A stretch of DNA of 56,515 bases from Woeseia sp. (GCA_013003155.1 JABDKF010000061.1:1-56515), one strand, 5' to 3'. Shown: positions 43,134 through 54,179, counted from the stretch's first letter. Notes: a model not told the origin generated them from the letters alone. Numbers and translations are program-made.

Positions 43134-44240
43134 TCATGCGCCGCGAGGCGACAGCGGCCGCGCGGTAATGCGGGTATCGGGGCCGACCTGGCGGCGATCG
43201 ACGATCTGTAGCTTGACCCGATCACGAAGTGTTGTGATGGCGGGCGTCAGCGCCAGTCCCCGCGTCTGGCTACCCATGATATGGGGCGCCTGATAAATCA
43301 CAAGTTCGTCAAACAGCCCCTGCTCCAGGAATGCGCCGGCGAGTACCGCACCGGCCTCTACCAATACCTCGTTAATTTGCCGGCTTGCGAGCGAGGCCAG
43401 GACTTCGGGCAGCGACGTTAGACCGTTTTTACACGGAATTTTCAACACGTCCACGCGTTCACGCGCCAGGGCTCCACGCCGCACATCGTCGCAACAAAAA
43501 ATCAATGTAGCAGCAGCGTCAGAGAGAACCGTCGCCTCGGGCGGCGTGCGCAGTTTGCTGTCCAGAACCACGCGCAGCGGCGCCGCTCGCTCAAGGCTTA
43601 CGTCACGGACCGTGAGCGAGGGATTGTCGGCCAAGACCGTGCCAATGCCGGTCACGATTGCATCGGATCGGGCGCGCCACCGTTGCACGTCGCGCCGCGC
43701 CGCCTCGCCGGAAATCCATTGGCTTTCGCCATCCTGCATGGCAGTGGCGCCGTCGACACTTGCCGCCAGTTTTAATCGCACAAACGGCCGACCGTGGACC
43801 ACGCGAGAAAAAAAGCCCGCGTTCAATGTGCGTGCCGCCGCGTCCATAAGGCCAACGTCTACACGAATTCCGGCATCCCGCAACGCCTGAATTCCCTTCC
43901 CGCCCACCTCAGGAGAAGGATCCTCGGTAGCAGCAACCACGCGCTGCACTCCAGCATCGATCAAGGCTTTGCTGCAAGGCCCGGTGCGGCCGTGGTGCGC
44001 GCAAGGTTCGAGCGTTACGTAGGCGGTCGCACCAATCGCCTGCCCGCCGGCAGCGTCTAGCGCTGCAACTTCCGCGTGCGACTCACCCGCCACTCGGTGC
44101 CAACCTTCGCCCACAACGCTGCCGTCACGCCACAGGATGCAGCCAACGCGCGGGTTGGGGTGCGTGGTCATAAGACCGCGCTCGGCGAGCCGCAGTGCAC
44201 GCGCCATGCATTGATAGTCGGTGATACTGAACGCATTCAT
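43134..44240 (-). CDS. ribD: Bifunctional diaminohydroxyphosphoribosylaminopyrimidine deaminase / reductase
   Basis: RibD (368 aa) performs the second and third steps of riboflavin synthesis. The N-terminal cytidine-deaminase-like domain has the zinc motif GESHAEVAALDAAG with PCAHHGRTGPCSKALIDAGV. The C-terminal reductase has FVRLKLAASVDGATAMQDGESQWIS and EAGAVLAGAFLEQGLFDEL. Length is normal. No FMN riboswitch (RFN) is visible upstream: the 46 bp before it follow nrdR directly. Confidence 0.97.
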   Translation of the reverse strand: MNAFSITDYQCMARALRLAERGLMTTHPNPRVGCILWRDGSVVGEGWHRVAGESHAEVAALDAAGGQAIGATAYVTLEPCAHHGRTGPCSKALIDAGVQRVVAATEDPSPEVGGKGIQALRDAGIRVDVGLMDAAARTLNAGFFSRVVHGRPFVRLKLAASVDGATAMQDGESQWISGEAARRDVQRWRARSDAIVTGIGTVLADNPSLTVRDVSLERAAPLRVVLDSKLRTPPEATVLSDAAATLIFCCDDVRRGALARERVDVLKIPCKNGLTSLPEVLASLASRQINEVLVEAGAVLAGAFLEQGLFDELVIYQAPHIMGSQTRGLALTPAITTLRDRVKLQIVDRRQVGPDTRITARPLSPRGA

Positions 44241-44286
44241 ACTTTAAAACCGGTTGCGTCGGAGACGACGCGATCGATGCCGTGAT

Positions 44287-44802
44287 TTATTTTTTACGGC
44301 CGAGCAGGTCAGGCAACAATGACATCTGTTCGCGGGCCGCCGTCGCATCAGAAATTTCCTGCAGCTTCCTGACCTCCTCCTGGAATTCGGTCACATCCTG
44401 GAAACTGCGATAGACAGACGCAAAGCGAACGTAGGCCACTTCGTCAAGATCCCGGAGCTCCTCCATAACGAGTTCACCCATAAGACGAGAGCCCACTTCA
44501 CGTTCGCCCATCGTCCGCAGCTTGTGGACCAGCCGCCCGACTGCCTCTTCGACGAGCTCGGATGACACGGGCCGCTTCTCGAGCGCTCGCAGCATACTGC
44601 TGCGCATTTTTTCTTCGTCAAACGGCTCACGTCGACCGTCCGACTTGACCAGTCGCGGCATGACAAGTTCTGCACTCTCAAACGTTGTAAAGCGTTCATT
44701 GCAATCGAGGCATTGCCGCCGACGCCGAATCTGTCGGCCATCCCCGGCCAGGCGGGAATCGATAACCTTGGTTTCCTCGTGGCTGCAAAACGGGCAGTGC
44801 AT
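44287..44802 (-). CDS. nrdR: Transcriptional repressor NrdR
   Basis: NrdR (171 aa) represses ribonucleotide reductase genes in response to nucleotide levels. The N-terminal zinc ribbon is complete (CPFC near residue 3, CLDC near residue 31), followed by a Lys/Arg-rich RRRRQC stretch. The ATP-cone domain starts [21 protein letters not shown]. Its position between glyA and ribD is common in gammaproteobacteria. No NrdR box pair was seen in the window. Confidence 0.97.
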   Translation of the reverse strand: MHCPFCSHEETKVIDSRLAGDGRQIRRRRQCLDCNERFTTFESAELVMPRLVKSDGRREPFDEEKMRSSMLRALEKRPVSSELVEEAVGRLVHKLRTMGEREVGSRLMGELVMEELRDLDEVAYVRFASVYRSFQDVTEFQEEVRKLQEISDATAAREQMSLLPDLLGRKK

Positions 44803-44830
44803 ATCAGCTCAACTCGGGCGAACAAATCGC

Positions 44831-46084
44831 CTAGCCGTAAACCGGAAAGCGCTTGCAAAGATCCAGCACCTGTTGCCGTACCTTTTTGTTCGTTGCCTCA
44901 CTTTCAATATCGTCTATCACATCCGCAATCCACCCGGAGAGCCTGGCCGTTTCGTCCTTGCCGAAGCCGCGAGTCGTGATGGCAGGTGTACCGAGGCGTA
45001 ATCCACTGGTGACGAAGGGCGAACGCGGGTCGTTCGGCACCGTGTTTTTGTTAACAGTAATGTTGGCACGCCCGAGTGCCGCATCTGCGTCCTTTCCCGT
45101 AATGTCCTGCTTGATCAAACTCACAAGCATCAGGTGGTTGTCTGTGCCACCCGAAATAATTTCGAAGCCGCGCTCGGCCAGCGTGGCCGCCATCGTGCGA
45201 GCATTGTCGACAACGCGTTCCTGGTACGAAACAAAATCGTCGCTCATCGCTTCCTTGAAGGCCACCGCCTTTGCGGCAATCACGTGCATCAGTGGCCCGC
45301 CCTGCGTGCCGGGAAACACGAGGGAATTAAATTTCTTGGTTATCTCGTCGTTTTTACGCGCCAGGATCAGGCCTCCGCGTGGGCCGCGCAGCGTCTTATG
45401 CGTGGTTGTCGTGACGACGTCTGCAACAGGTACAGGATTGGGATAGTGCCCGGTCGCAACGAGGCCGGCGACATGCGCCATATCCACCATCAACCACGCG
45501 CCAACCTCGTCCGCAATATCACGAAAACGCTGCCAGTCAATCACGCGTGAGTAAGCAGAAAAACCTGCAATGATCATCTTGGGCTTATGTTCGCGCGCCA
45601 ACTTCTCGACTTCTCCATAGTCAATAAGCCCGGTTTCTACATCGACGCCATATTGCACAGCATTAAAAAGCTTGCCGGAAAAATTTACCGGCGAACCGTG
45701 CGTCAGGTGACCGCCGGCGGACAGGCTCATACCAAGGATAGTGTCGCCGGCCTTCAAGAGCGCGAGGCAAACCGCGGCATTGGCCTGCGAACCGGAATGC
45801 GGCTGCACGTTTGCATAATCTGCCCCGAATAATTCGCGGGCACGTTCGATGGCGAGTTGTTCTGCGACATCCACGTATTCGCAACCACCGTAGTAGCGTT
45901 TGCCAGGATAGCCTTCGGCATACTTGTTGGTTAATACCGACCCCTGTGCTGCCATCACGCGCGGGCTGGCGTAGTTTTCAGACGCAATCAGTTCGACATG
46001 TTCTTCCTGCCGACGCGCCTCAGCAACCATGGCTTCGTGGAGCTCGGGGTCAAATTTTTCAAGCGGGGTGGTCTTTACGAACAT
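44831..46084 (-). CDS. glyA: Serine hydroxymethyltransferase
   Basis: GlyA (417 aa) interconverts serine and glycine with tetrahydrofolate, the main source of one-carbon units. Signatures are [50 protein letters not shown] and the PLP-lysine motif [16 protein letters not shown]. The frame runs upstream to 46153, but the ATG at 46084 gives the standard N-terminus [15 protein letters not shown]. It is followed 28 bp later by nrdR. The C-1 supply fits with purine and folate genes elsewhere in the window. Confidence 0.97.
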   Translation of the reverse strand: MFVKTTPLEKFDPELHEAMVAEARRQEEHVELIASENYASPRVMAAQGSVLTNKYAEGYPGKRYYGGCEYVDVAEQLAIERARELFGADYANVQPHSGSQANAAVCLALLKAGDTILGMSLSAGGHLTHGSPVNFSGKLFNAVQYGVDVETGLIDYGEVEKLAREHKPKMIIAGFSAYSRVIDWQRFRDIADEVGAWLMVDMAHVAGLVATGHYPNPVPVADVVTTTTHKTLRGPRGGLILARKNDEITKKFNSLVFPGTQGGPLMHVIAAKAVAFKEAMSDDFVSYQERVVDNARTMAATLAERGFEIISGGTDNHLMLVSLIKQDITGKDADAALGRANITVNKNTVPNDPRSPFVTSGLRLGTPAITTRGFGKDETARLSGWIADVIDDIESEATNKKVRQQVLDLCKRFPVYG

Positions 46085-46156
46085 GCAGCGGATCTCCGGC
46101 GACGAATAGAGGGGCCCGAAGCGGACGTGGACGGGCGATCGGCAATTGTACACAAT

Positions 46157-46177
46157 CCGCGCGGCGATCCCGCGCGG
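46157..46177 (-). terminator. GC hairpin between deacetylase-like gene and glyA
   Basis: A perfect 7-bp stem CCGCGCG/CGCGCGG with a 7-nt loop begins 11 bp after the deacetylase-like stop. On the minus strand it is followed by ATTGTGTACAATT rather than a T-run. TACAAT there may be a glyA -10. It may be a weak terminator or a glyA leader element. Confidence 0.35.
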
Positions 46178-46188
46178 TTACCGCAATC

Positions 46189-47142
46189 TCAAGGCGTCTC
46201 CACCAGCGCCGTGACGACGGCAACCCAGGCCTTCGCGATATTGTCCAGATTGTAGCCTCCCCCGCCGGTCGCCAGCAGCCGCCCATCGGCATATTCGTTG
46301 GCAATGCCGCACAGCCGGCTCGCTGCTTTGTGGTGCGCTTTGTAGGAGTAGCGCAGGTGCGTCAGTGGATCGCCATCGAGGCTGTCCGCACCGCATTGCA
46401 GGATAATGAATTCGGGTTCACTGGCCGCAATGAATTCTTCAACCCGCTGCCAGGCATCGAAAAACGTCTCATCGTCGGCACCGGGCGGGAGCGGCAGATT
46501 CAATTTGCTGCCGACGGCCTCACCGCGCCCTTTTTCGCAGGCGGCGCCGGATCCCGGGTAAAGAAAACGGCCGTCTTCGTGGATGTCCGCAAATATCAGG
46601 TCCGGATCGTCCTCAAAACCGAAATAGACGCCGTCGCCGTGGTGCGCGTCGATATCCACGTAGGCAATACGCCGGATTCCGTAGCGATGGCGCAAATGCT
46701 CGATTGCAACACCGCAATCGTTGAAGACGCAAAATCCTGCCGCTGCGATGCGCGAAGCATGGTGCAAGCCGCCGATCGGCTGAAACGCGCGTCGTGCGTC
46801 ACCCTGCATGATTGCATCTGTTGCCGCGAGCGTGGTGCCGACCACGATCTGCGCTTTCTCGAAAATACCGGGAACGGCCGGAGTATCGCCCTGATCGAGA
46901 AAGCCCTCACCAATTGCGGACATGCGCTCAACGTGTCGAATGTAGTCGTCGGTATGGAATAACGCGATCTGCCCGGGACTTGCGGTTTCCGGTTTTGCCA
47001 GACGCACCCTTTCCATCAACGGCGTCCCCTGCAGCGCCGTGTGAAAAACGTCGTGTCGATCGGCACCGAACGGATGCTGGTCACCGAAGCCGTAGTCGGC
47101 CAGTGCCTGACCTTTATAAACGTGTACCGGCTGACTACTCAA
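46189..47142 (-). CDS. Histone deacetylase superfamily protein (AcuC/HdaH-like)
   Basis: A 317-aa zinc-dependent deacetylase of the arginase/deacetylase fold. The core motifs are GGLHHASRIAAAGFCVFNDC (paired active-site His), YVDIDAHHGDGVYFGFEDD (zinc-binding Asp and His), and LQCGADSLDGDPL with GGGGYNLDNIAKAW near the C-terminus. Substrates of bacterial members include acetylpolyamines and acyl-CoA synthetases; the actual one cannot be told here, although acs (partial) is at the right edge of the window. The start is a TTG at 47142 with a weak SD. Confidence 0.93.
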   Translation of the reverse strand: MSSQPVHVYKGQALADYGFGDQHPFGADRHDVFHTALQGTPLMERVRLAKPETASPGQIALFHTDDYIRHVERMSAIGEGFLDQGDTPAVPGIFEKAQIVVGTTLAATDAIMQGDARRAFQPIGGLHHASRIAAAGFCVFNDCGVAIEHLRHRYGIRRIAYVDIDAHHGDGVYFGFEDDPDLIFADIHEDGRFLYPGSGAACEKGRGEAVGSKLNLPLPPGADDETFFDAWQRVEEFIAASEPEFIILQCGADSLDGDPLTHLRYSYKAHHKAASRLCGIANEYADGRLLATGGGGYNLDNIAKAWVAVVTALVETP

Positions 47143-47227
47143 GACGTGTACTCTGCTATTACAGGTTTTCTAATGATGCCGCTTCCCGGATAATGCGCGC
47201 GTTAAACCAACGGAAACAATAAAGAGC

Positions 47228-48901
47228 ATGGCGCAGTATATCTACACAATGAATCGGGTGGCGAAAGTCGTGCCACCCAAACAATTCATCCTTCGCGATA
47301 TCTCCCTGAGTTTCTTCCCCGGCGCCAAGATCGGTGTCCTGGGCCTCAATGGCTCCGGCAAATCAACGTTGCTGCGCATTATGGCGGGCATCGACAAGGA
47401 ATTTGAGGGTGAAGCGCGGCCGCAGCCCGGTATCAATATAGGCTACCTGCCCCAGGAACCCGAACTTGACGAGAGCAAGGATGTGCGCGGCAACGTTGAA
47501 GAAGGCGTTGCAGAAGTTGCGGGCCTGCTAGAACGCTTCAACGCCATCAGCATGAAATTCTCTGAGCCGATGGAAGACGAGGATATGAACAATCTGCTCG
47601 AGGAGCAGGGCAAATTGCAGGACGCCATCGAGGCGGCGGGCGGCTGGGAATTGGACCGCAAGCTGGATGTTGCCGCCGATGCGCTGCGCCTTCCGCCCTG
47701 GGACGCAGACGTCAGCAAACTCTCCGGCGGCGAGCGGCGCCGGGTAGCCTTGTGCCGGCTGTTGCTATCGGAACCGGACATGCTGTTGCTGGACGAGCCA
47801 ACCAATCATCTGGACGCGGAATCGGTCGCCTGGCTGGAGCGCTTTCTCGAGGAGTATCCCGGCACGGTTATCGCCGTGACGCATGATCGTTATTTTCTTG
47901 ACAACGTAGCCGGCTGGATTCTCGAGCTTGACCGCGGCCACGGCATTCCGTGGGAAGGTAATTACTCTTCGTGGCTGGAACAAAAAGAACAGCGACTGGC
48001 CAGCGAGGAAGCCACTGAAAAAGCACGCCGCAAAGCGATGCAGGCGGAACTTGAATGGGTCAGGACGAATCCGAAAGGCCGGCAGGCAAAATCGAAAGCC
48101 CGCCTGCGTCAATTCGCGGAACTGTCATCAAGCAATTATCAGCAACGAAATGAAACCAACGAAATTTACATCCCACCCGGTCCGCGGCTCGGCGATGTGG
48201 TACTGGAAGTCGACGGGCTCCGCAAAGGCTTTGACGATAAACTGCTGGTCGACGGATTGTCATTCGAGCTGCCTCCTGGCGGAATCGTCGGCATCATCGG
48301 GCCGAACGGCGCCGGCAAGACCACTTTGTTCCGCATGATCAATGGCACCGAACAGCCGGATGCAGGCACGATCAGGCTCGGCGACACGGTGCAAATCGCG
48401 AGTGTCGATCAATCCCGCGACAGCCTGGACGACAGCAAGACCGTCTGGCAGGAAATATCGAACGAACAGGACATCGTGCAGGTGGGCAAATACGAAACGC
48501 CCTCGCGCGCCTACGTGGGACGCTTTAACTTTCGCGGTGGCGACCAACAGAAAAAAATTGGCCTGCTGTCGGGGGGCGAACGTAATCGGGTGCATCTCGC
48601 GAAGATGCTGAAAGCCGGCGGCAACCTGCTACTACTCGACGAACCCACGAATGATCTCGATGTGGAAACACTGCGCGCGCTTGAAGAGGCGTTGCTGGAA
48701 TTTCCAGGCTCTGCGATCGTAATTTCGCATGACCGCTGGTTTCTTGATCGCATTGCGACGCACATACTGGCTTTCGAAGGCGACAGCCAGGTCACCTGGT
48801 TTGCCGGTAACTACACCGACTACGAGGAGGACCGCAAGAAGCGCCTGGGCGCAGATGCTGCCCAGCCCCACCGAATCAAGTATCGGCGCCTGGACGCGTG
48901 A
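47228..48901 (+). CDS. ettA: Energy-dependent translational throttle protein EttA (ABC-F ATPase)
   Basis: EttA (557 aa) is an ABC-F protein that binds the ribosomal E site and tunes initiation to ATP/ADP. Two ABC domains are complete: Walker A GLNGSGKSTLLR and GPNGAGKTTLFR, signature KLSGGERRRVALC and LLSGGERNRVHLA, Walker B MLLLDEPTNHLD and LLLLDEPTNDLD. The linker and arm region between them (GRQAKSKARLRQFAELSSS) are typical of EttA. There are no transmembrane segments. AAAGAG precedes the ATG. Confidence 0.97.
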   Translation: MAQYIYTMNRVAKVVPPKQFILRDISLSFFPGAKIGVLGLNGSGKSTLLRIMAGIDKEFEGEARPQPGINIGYLPQEPELDESKDVRGNVEEGVAEVAGLLERFNAISMKFSEPMEDEDMNNLLEEQGKLQDAIEAAGGWELDRKLDVAADALRLPPWDADVSKLSGGERRRVALCRLLLSEPDMLLLDEPTNHLDAESVAWLERFLEEYPGTVIAVTHDRYFLDNVAGWILELDRGHGIPWEGNYSSWLEQKEQRLASEEATEKARRKAMQAELEWVRTNPKGRQAKSKARLRQFAELSSSNYQQRNETNEIYIPPGPRLGDVVLEVDGLRKGFDDKLLVDGLSFELPPGGIVGIIGPNGAGKTTLFRMINGTEQPDAGTIRLGDTVQIASVDQSRDSLDDSKTVWQEISNEQDIVQVGKYETPSRAYVGRFNFRGGDQQKKIGLLSGGERNRVHLAKMLKAGGNLLLLDEPTNDLDVETLRALEEALLEFPGSAIVISHDRWFLDRIATHILAFEGDSQVTWFAGNYTDYEEDRKKRLGADAAQPHRIKYRRLDA

Positions 48902-49065
48902 CGGATGCCGCAGCGAGTGAAATGACTATGGGGAGCAATTATTTTTGAGTCCCTCGTTGATTATGTTCAACAAGGCAAAGCCGGCGCGGCGCGAATGGCT
49001 ATACTGGGCCGGCAGAGCCACAACTGAAACAATAATTAGCAAGTGGCCGTAAACAGATAAAAACA

Positions 49066-49758
49066 ATGACAATAACGATTGAGCGAGAGCATGGCCTGCG
49101 GCAGCATGCAGACGAACAGTTCGGGCTGGAGTGCCCGTATTGCAACGTCTATTCACACGTGTCCGCGCAGGCCGTCCCCAACGTGACAGCGCTACTGCGT
49201 GACAAACCCAAGCATGTTGGCCTCGTTTATCAATGCGACGCCTGCAATGCACCGATTTTCCTGCGCTTCGCCGTAAAGGAATATGGCACAGATTCCGTCG
49301 AGCTGTTCCAGAACTTCGTCGAACTCGAAAGGCCAAAGGAACGCTTTCCGTTTTCCTACCTGCCGAAGCAAACTGAAATCCTGTTTCGTGAGGCATTGTC
49401 TTGCTACACACATAACAGTTTCAACGCGTTTGCGTCGATGTGTCGTCGATCCGCCATGTCTGCCTTCGACGCGATCGGCACTGATGGCAAGCTGCGCGCC
49501 TTCGACGAAGTGATGGAAGCGCAGCATATTGCCGAGATCGACGATGACAGCTTCGAGCCGATCAAGAACGTCCTGTTCGGGGCTGGCAACGAAGACGATT
49601 TGCCTCTACTCAACCGGGCACAGGCCGGTGTCCTTCTCGAAGTGATGAAGGACATGTTTTATCAATGTTTCGTGCGTCGCGGCAAGCTGTCACGTGCGAT
49701 CAAAGTGCGGCGCTTCTTTGTACAGGAAGCGAGCAAGGGAATGCGGCCGTCCGCCTAG
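49066..49758 (+). CDS. Zinc-ribbon protein with DUF4145-like C-terminal region
   Basis: A 230-aa soluble protein. Near the N-terminus CPYC (about 24-27) and CDAC (about 57-60) form a likely zinc ribbon. The remaining helical part (RFPFSYLPKQTEILFREALSCYTHNSFNAFASMCRRSAMSAFDAIG) resembles the DUF4145 type, found next to restriction and defence genes in some genomes but also alone. It stands between ettA and convergent purL with a 164-bp upstream gap containing TATACT as a possible -10. I cannot name a function; it may bind nucleic acid or act as an adaptor. Confidence 0.6.
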   Translation: MTITIEREHGLRQHADEQFGLECPYCNVYSHVSAQAVPNVTALLRDKPKHVGLVYQCDACNAPIFLRFAVKEYGTDSVELFQNFVELERPKERFPFSYLPKQTEILFREALSCYTHNSFNAFASMCRRSAMSAFDAIGTDGKLRAFDEVMEAQHIAEIDDDSFEPIKNVLFGAGNEDDLPLLNRAQAGVLLEVMKDMFYQCFVRRGKLSRAIKVRRFFVQEASKGMRPSA

Positions 49759-49778
49759 GGCGAAATCAGCCTGCTCTC

Positions 49779-52700
49779 TCACCCCGCGGCGACACGCGCA
49801 TTGCGAAACATGCGTAGCCAGGGGCCGTCTTCAGTCCAATCATGCGGATGCCAGGAATTTTGCACCGTGCGCACCACGCGCTCCGGGTGCGGCATCATGA
49901 TGGTCACGCGCCCATCGTCGCTACTCAGCCCGCAGATGCCATGCGGCGAACCGTTGGGATTTGCCGGATAGCGCTCTGTCGCGTGACCGTAGTTGTCGAC
50001 GTAACGCATCGCGGCACGGATCTGGAATTCCTCGGCATTCTCTTTAAACATCGCGCGGCCTTCGCCGTGGGACGTAGCAATCGGTAAACGGCTTCCCTGC
50101 ATATCCGCGAGGAAAATTGAGGGCGTAGCGAGAATTTCAACCAGGCTCAAACGCGCCTCGAATTGTTCGGACCTGTTACGAACGAACCGGGGCCAATGCG
50201 CCGCGCCGGGTATCAGCGCATTGAGATGCGACAACATCTGGCAGCCGTTGCAGACGCCAAGTGCAAACGTATTGCTGCGCGCGAAGAATTCCGCGAACTG
50301 ATCGCGGAGCTTGGCATGATAAAGAATCGAACGGGCCCAACCACCGCCAGCACCAAGTACGTCGCCAAACGAAAAACCGCCGCAAGCAACGATGCCCTGA
50401 TAGGAGGCCAGGGTATCGCGCCCGTCAAGAAGGTCGCTCATATGCACATCGACGGCGCTAAATCCGGCGCGCATGAACGCGGCAGCCATTTCGGCCTGAC
50501 TGTTCACCCCCTGCTCGCGCAATATCGCGACGCGCGGCGTTTTGCCGCCAATGTTCGCGGCCGCTACGTTGTCGGCCGGATCAAACGTCAATTTGACGTT
50601 GAGACCGGGATCGTCTCTATCAAGCAATCGATCAAATTCTTCTTGTGCCGTTTCCGGGTTATCTCGCAGCGCCTGCATGCGGAAACTGGTTTCCGACCAG
50701 ATGCGCTGCAAGTCCGCGCGATCCATGCGCAACACGACTTCATCGTCATCGTAAATCGATAGCTGCTCGTCAGCCTCCACAATGCCAAGCTCGTGCCAGG
50801 GGACGCCATGTTGATCAAGAATCGTTAGAACCCCTGCCAGGTCACCTTCCGCAACTTGCAGCACGGCGCCCAACTCTTCTGAAAAAAGCATTGCCAGCCG
50901 GTCTGCGTCCGACCCCGGCATATGCAACGACGCGCCGAGCCGGCCTGCAAACATCATTTCTACAATCGTCGCGAGCAAGCCGCCGTCTGAACGATCATGG
51001 TAAGCCAACAAAAGGTTTCGTTTGCTTAATTCCTGAATCGCAGCAAAAAAGTGTTTCAGCAATTCCGGGTAATTGAGGTCCGGTGTCGCACCCCCGGTTC
51101 GTTTGAAGACCTGTGCGAGGCACGATGCGCCGAGTCGGTTGGCATCCTCTGCCAAATCAATGAGCAGCAAGCGACTGCCGCCCGGCGTAGCTTGTAATTG
51201 CGGCGTCAGCTGGCGACGCACGTCTTCCACCGGCGCAAATGCGGAGACGATAAGGGACACCGGCGCGACAACCTCGTGTGCGCCGTGGTCATCTGTCCAC
51301 GCCGCGCGCATCGACAATGAATCCTTGCCGACGGGTATCGCAATTCCCAAGGTGCGGCACAGTTCGTGGCCGACGGCTTCGACGGTATCGAATAGCCGCG
51401 CGTCTTCGCCGGGATGCCCGGCCGCAGCCATCCAGTTCGCCGACAAGCGGATGTCGGACAAGCGGTGGATGGCGGCAGCGGCAATGTTGGTCACGGCCTC
51501 GCCTACCGCCATGCGCCCGGAGGCAGGCGCGTTAAGCGCAGCCAGCGGCGTACGTTCACCCATGGCCATTGCTTCGCCCGTGTAACTCTCGAAGCCGCTC
51601 GACGTGATCGCGACATCGCTCACCGCAACCTGCCATGGGCCGATTAGTTGATCACGCGCCGTAAGTCCACCGACGGTGCGGTCTCCAATGTGGATCAGGA
51701 ACGACTTGTCGGCGACCGCCGGAAAGCGCAGCACACGCTCGACCGCCTCACGCAGCTCGATGCCATCAAGATCAAGGGGCGCCACCTCGTCATGTGCACG
51801 TCTGACATCGCGGGTCATTTGCGGTGCTTTGCCGAGCAACATTTCCATCGGCATGTCGACTACCCGCTCGTCAAACGCCGGGTCATTGACCGACAGCCGG
51901 CCGTCGTCGGTCAACACGCCAATATCTGCGACCGGACAACGCTCGCGGTCACAAACTGCAGTGAATTCGGCCATCCTTGCCGATGCTATTAGCAATACAT
52001 AGCGTTCCTGGGCTTCGTTACACCAGATAGCCATCGGTGAGAGACCGGGTTCCGCGCTCGGAATCTTGCGCAGGTCGATTTGCGCGCCGTGTTTACTGTG
52101 GTCAACTGCTTCAGGCACGGCGTTCGATAAACCGCCGGCACCGACGTCGTGTATCAGCAGGACGGGATTGCTGTCACCCATCGACCAGCAGCGATCGATA
52201 ACTTCCTGGGCGCGCCGTTCCATTTCCGGGTTACCCCGCTGGACCGAGGCGTAGTCGAGATCTTCCGAACTACTGCCGCTCGCGAGGCTTGAGGCTGCGC
52301 CACCGCCCAGACCAATCAACATCGCGGGTCCGCCGATAACGACTACCCTTGCGCCAACCGGCACGTCGCGCTTCAGCGCATGCTCAGCGCGCACATTGCC
52401 GACACCGCCGGCAATCATGATCGGCTTGTGGTAGCCACGGCGCTCGTTTAACGGCAGGTGTGGCAGCCTGCATTCGTAGCTTCGAAAATACCCCGCAAGA
52501 TTCGGTCGACCGAATTCATTATTAAAGGCCGCGCCACCGATGGGGCCTTCGAGCATGATCTGCAATGGCGTCGCCATGCGCGCCGGATGGTCGTCATCGT
52601 CTTCCCAGGGCTGCCCAAAGCCCGGGATCTTCAGATGCGACACGCTGAAACCGGTCAAGCCGGCCTTGGGTTTTGCGCCAAGGCCTGTAGCGCCTTCGTC

Positions 52701-53696
52701 GCGAATTTCACCGCCGCTACCGGTGGCGGCCCCGGGGTACGGTGAAATCGCCGTCGGATGATTGTGCGTCTCTACCTTGAGCAGGATGTGAATATCTTCG
52801 TCGCTGTACCGGTATTCGCGACTCGCGGTATCCGCCAATATACGGCGGCCGCGCGATCCTGCAATTACCGCCGCATTATCGGAGTACGCGGACAGCACTC
52901 CGTCGGGCGCGGCCTCGGTGGTGCTGCGAATCATGTCGAATAATTGTTCGGAGCGTTTCTCGCCGTCGATAATCCAGTTCGCGCGGAAAATCTTGTGGCG
53001 GCAGTGCTCGGAATTGGCCTGCGCAAACATCATCAATTCGGCGTCTGTCGGCTCGCGCTGCTGGCGCGAATAGTTTTCGAGCAAATAATCAATTTCGTCG
53101 TCAGACAAGGCGAGGCCCAACTCGATATTGGCACGCTCCAGTGCCGTTCGGCCTTGCTGCGACAGTGAGATTTTCGTGACGTGGCGGGCGTCTTGTGTCG
53201 CGAAAAGCGCACTTGCCTGCGCGGCGTCCAGCAAGACGCAGTCCGTCATGCGATCCATCAGTTGCTTGCCAAGCAGCGCACGGGTTGGCTCATCAAGCTC
53301 GGTATCCGCGGTAAACGCATAGCAAATACCGCGTTCGATACGATTCACCCAATCCAGGCCGCAAGCAAGCGCAATATCAGTCGCTTTGCTGGACCAGGGC
53401 GAAATCGTCCCGGCGCGCGGCGCCACGATGACGCACTGGGCTGCGTCGGGAAAATCTGCAGGTAAGGCATCATCCAGCAGGAGCGCCGCCAAACGTTCAC
53501 TGTCGCGCGAAGTCGGGGCACGATCACAGTGCATAAAATAGTGAAAGCGCGCGGCAACCGCACGAATGCCGGGCGTGATTGACTGAACGTCGGCGAGAAC
53601 TTTTCGCAACCTGAAGCGGGACAGTGCGGACTGCCCCGGAAGATCCAGCATCCGCAATGAATGCCCTGCTGTTAAGTCAGTCGCTGGTGTGGACAA
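49779..53696 (-). CDS. purL: Phosphoribosylformylglycinamidine synthase
   Basis: The large single-chain PurL (about 1,290-1,305 aa) converts FGAR to FGAM with glutamine and ATP. Order: N-terminal PurS-like domain; FGAM synthase core with ATP sites ([30 protein letters not shown], given here by its key residues HNHPTA and GSGGEIRD); second AIRS repeat; C-terminal class I glutaminase with Cys in [10 protein letters not shown] and His-Glu in PHPERV. The frame starts with TTG at 53696; an ATG 15 codons later (53651, [14 protein letters not shown]) matches other PurL N-termini and may be the real start. DUF1820 lies upstream. Confidence 0.96.
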   Translation of the reverse strand: MSTPATDLTAGHSLRMLDLPGQSALSRFRLRKVLADVQSITPGIRAVAARFHYFMHCDRAPTSRDSERLAALLLDDALPADFPDAAQCVIVAPRAGTISPWSSKATDIALACGLDWVNRIERGICYAFTADTELDEPTRALLGKQLMDRMTDCVLLDAAQASALFATQDARHVTKISLSQQGRTALERANIELGLALSDDEIDYLLENYSRQQREPTDAELMMFAQANSEHCRHKIFRANWIIDGEKRSEQLFDMIRSTTEAAPDGVLSAYSDNAAVIAGSRGRRILADTASREYRYSDEDIHILLKVETHNHPTAISPYPGAATGSGGEIRDEGATGLGAKPKAGLTGFSVSHLKIPGFGQPWEDDDDHPARMATPLQIMLEGPIGGAAFNNEFGRPNLAGYFRSYECRLPHLPLNERRGYHKPIMIAGGVGNVRAEHALKRDVPVGARVVVIGGPAMLIGLGGGAASSLASGSSSEDLDYASVQRGNPEMERRAQEVIDRCWSMGDSNPVLLIHDVGAGGLSNAVPEAVDHSKHGAQIDLRKIPSAEPGLSPMAIWCNEAQERYVLLIASARMAEFTAVCDRERCPVADIGVLTDDGRLSVNDPAFDERVVDMPMEMLLGKAPQMTRDVRRAHDEVAPLDLDGIELREAVERVLRFPAVADKSFLIHIGDRTVGGLTARDQLIGPWQVAVSDVAITSSGFESYTGEAMAMGERTPLAALNAPASGRMAVGEAVTNIAAAAIHRLSDIRLSANWMAAAGHPGEDARLFDTVEAVGHELCRTLGIAIPVGKDSLSMRAAWTDDHGAHEVVAPVSLIVSAFAPVEDVRRQLTPQLQATPGGSRLLLIDLAEDANRLGASCLAQVFKRTGGATPDLNYPELLKHFFAAIQELSKRNLLLAYHDRSDGGLLATIVEMMFAGRLGASLHMPGSDADRLAMLFSEELGAVLQVAEGDLAGVLTILDQHGVPWHELGIVEADEQLSIYDDDEVVLRMDRADLQRIWSETSFRMQALRDNPETAQEEFDRLLDRDDPGLNVKLTFDPADNVAAANIGGKTPRVAILREQGVNSQAEMAAAFMRAGFSAVDVHMSDLLDGRDTLASYQGIVACGGFSFGDVLGAGGGWARSILYHAKLRDQFAEFFARSNTFALGVCNGCQMLSHLNALIPGAAHWPRFVRNRSEQFEARLSLVEILATPSIFLADMQGSRLPIATSHGEGRAMFKENAEEFQIRAAMRYVDNYGHATERYPANPNGSPHGICGLSSDDGRVTIMMPHPERVVRTVQNSWHPHDWTEDGPWLRMFRNARVAAG

Positions 53697-53793
53697 GCGG
53701 ACAAGGCCCGTGAGTGGCGCGAAGGGGAAGTCAGTCGGGGGCGATGATACCGGAGCGGCCCCTCATCGACCAGTTGCACCCATGGCTTGTGAC

Positions 53794-54126
53794 CTAGCGA
53801 TTATCTCCGCCCGGCGTGTAGACCGGCACCGGAAACCGGGTCACGTTTCCTCCCTCCGCTTTTGAAATCTTGCTGGTGCCCTGCTTTTCGACTTCGTCGA
53901 TGCGGACGATAGAATGCATTGGCAGATACGTGCTTTTTACCCCGGCGAACTCGGCTTTCAATTTTTCCTGCGACGGATCGACAACCACCGAGCTGCGTTC
54001 GTCAAACACGAGGTCGCTGACCTCCACAAAACCGAACAGTGCGCCGTGCCCCACCTGGCGCGCATATATTTCGTAGATCTGGCCTTGATTCAGGAAAACG
54101 ATCTTGTATATTTGCTTATTAGACAT
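53794..54126 (-). CDS. DUF1820 family protein
   Basis: A 110-aa small soluble protein matching DUF1820, whose function is unknown. It begins MSNKQIYKIVFLNQGQIYEIYARQV, a compact beta-rich fold with no cysteines, signal peptide or membrane segment, and ends in a basic, Pro-rich tail. The open frame runs upstream to 54360, but the ATG at 54126 gives the family length. It lies 97 bp upstream of purL on the same strand and is divergent from the FHA gene. Confidence 0.88.
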   Translation of the reverse strand: MSNKQIYKIVFLNQGQIYEIYARQVGHGALFGFVEVSDLVFDERSSVVVDPSQEKLKAEFAGVKSTYLPMHSIVRIDEVEKQGTSKISKAEGGNVTRFPVPVYTPGGDNR

Positions 54127-54154
54127 AAACTTGTGGTAGATTCCTAATGAACGT

Positions 54155-54179
54155 GTCAGACAGGGACAGCCCCTCTGAC
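54155..54179. other. Hairpin in the DUF1820 leader
   Basis: GTCAGA and TCTGAC form a perfect 6-bp stem with GGG/CCC pairs inside, in the 5' region of the DUF1820 transcript. There is no T-tract on either strand. Function is unknown. Confidence 0.3.

Noticed and set aside
44241-44286. FMN riboswitch (RFN) before ribD
   Set aside because: Only 46 bp separate nrdR and ribD and none of the conserved RFN helices is present; no RFN was seen upstream of ribBA either.
44853-45446. 197-codon plus-strand open frame
   Set aside because: Antisense to glyA and without an SD or domain.
45811-46962. 383-codon plus-strand open frame spanning glyA and the deacetylase-like gene
   Set aside because: Antisense to two well-supported genes; composition is typical of non-coding complement.
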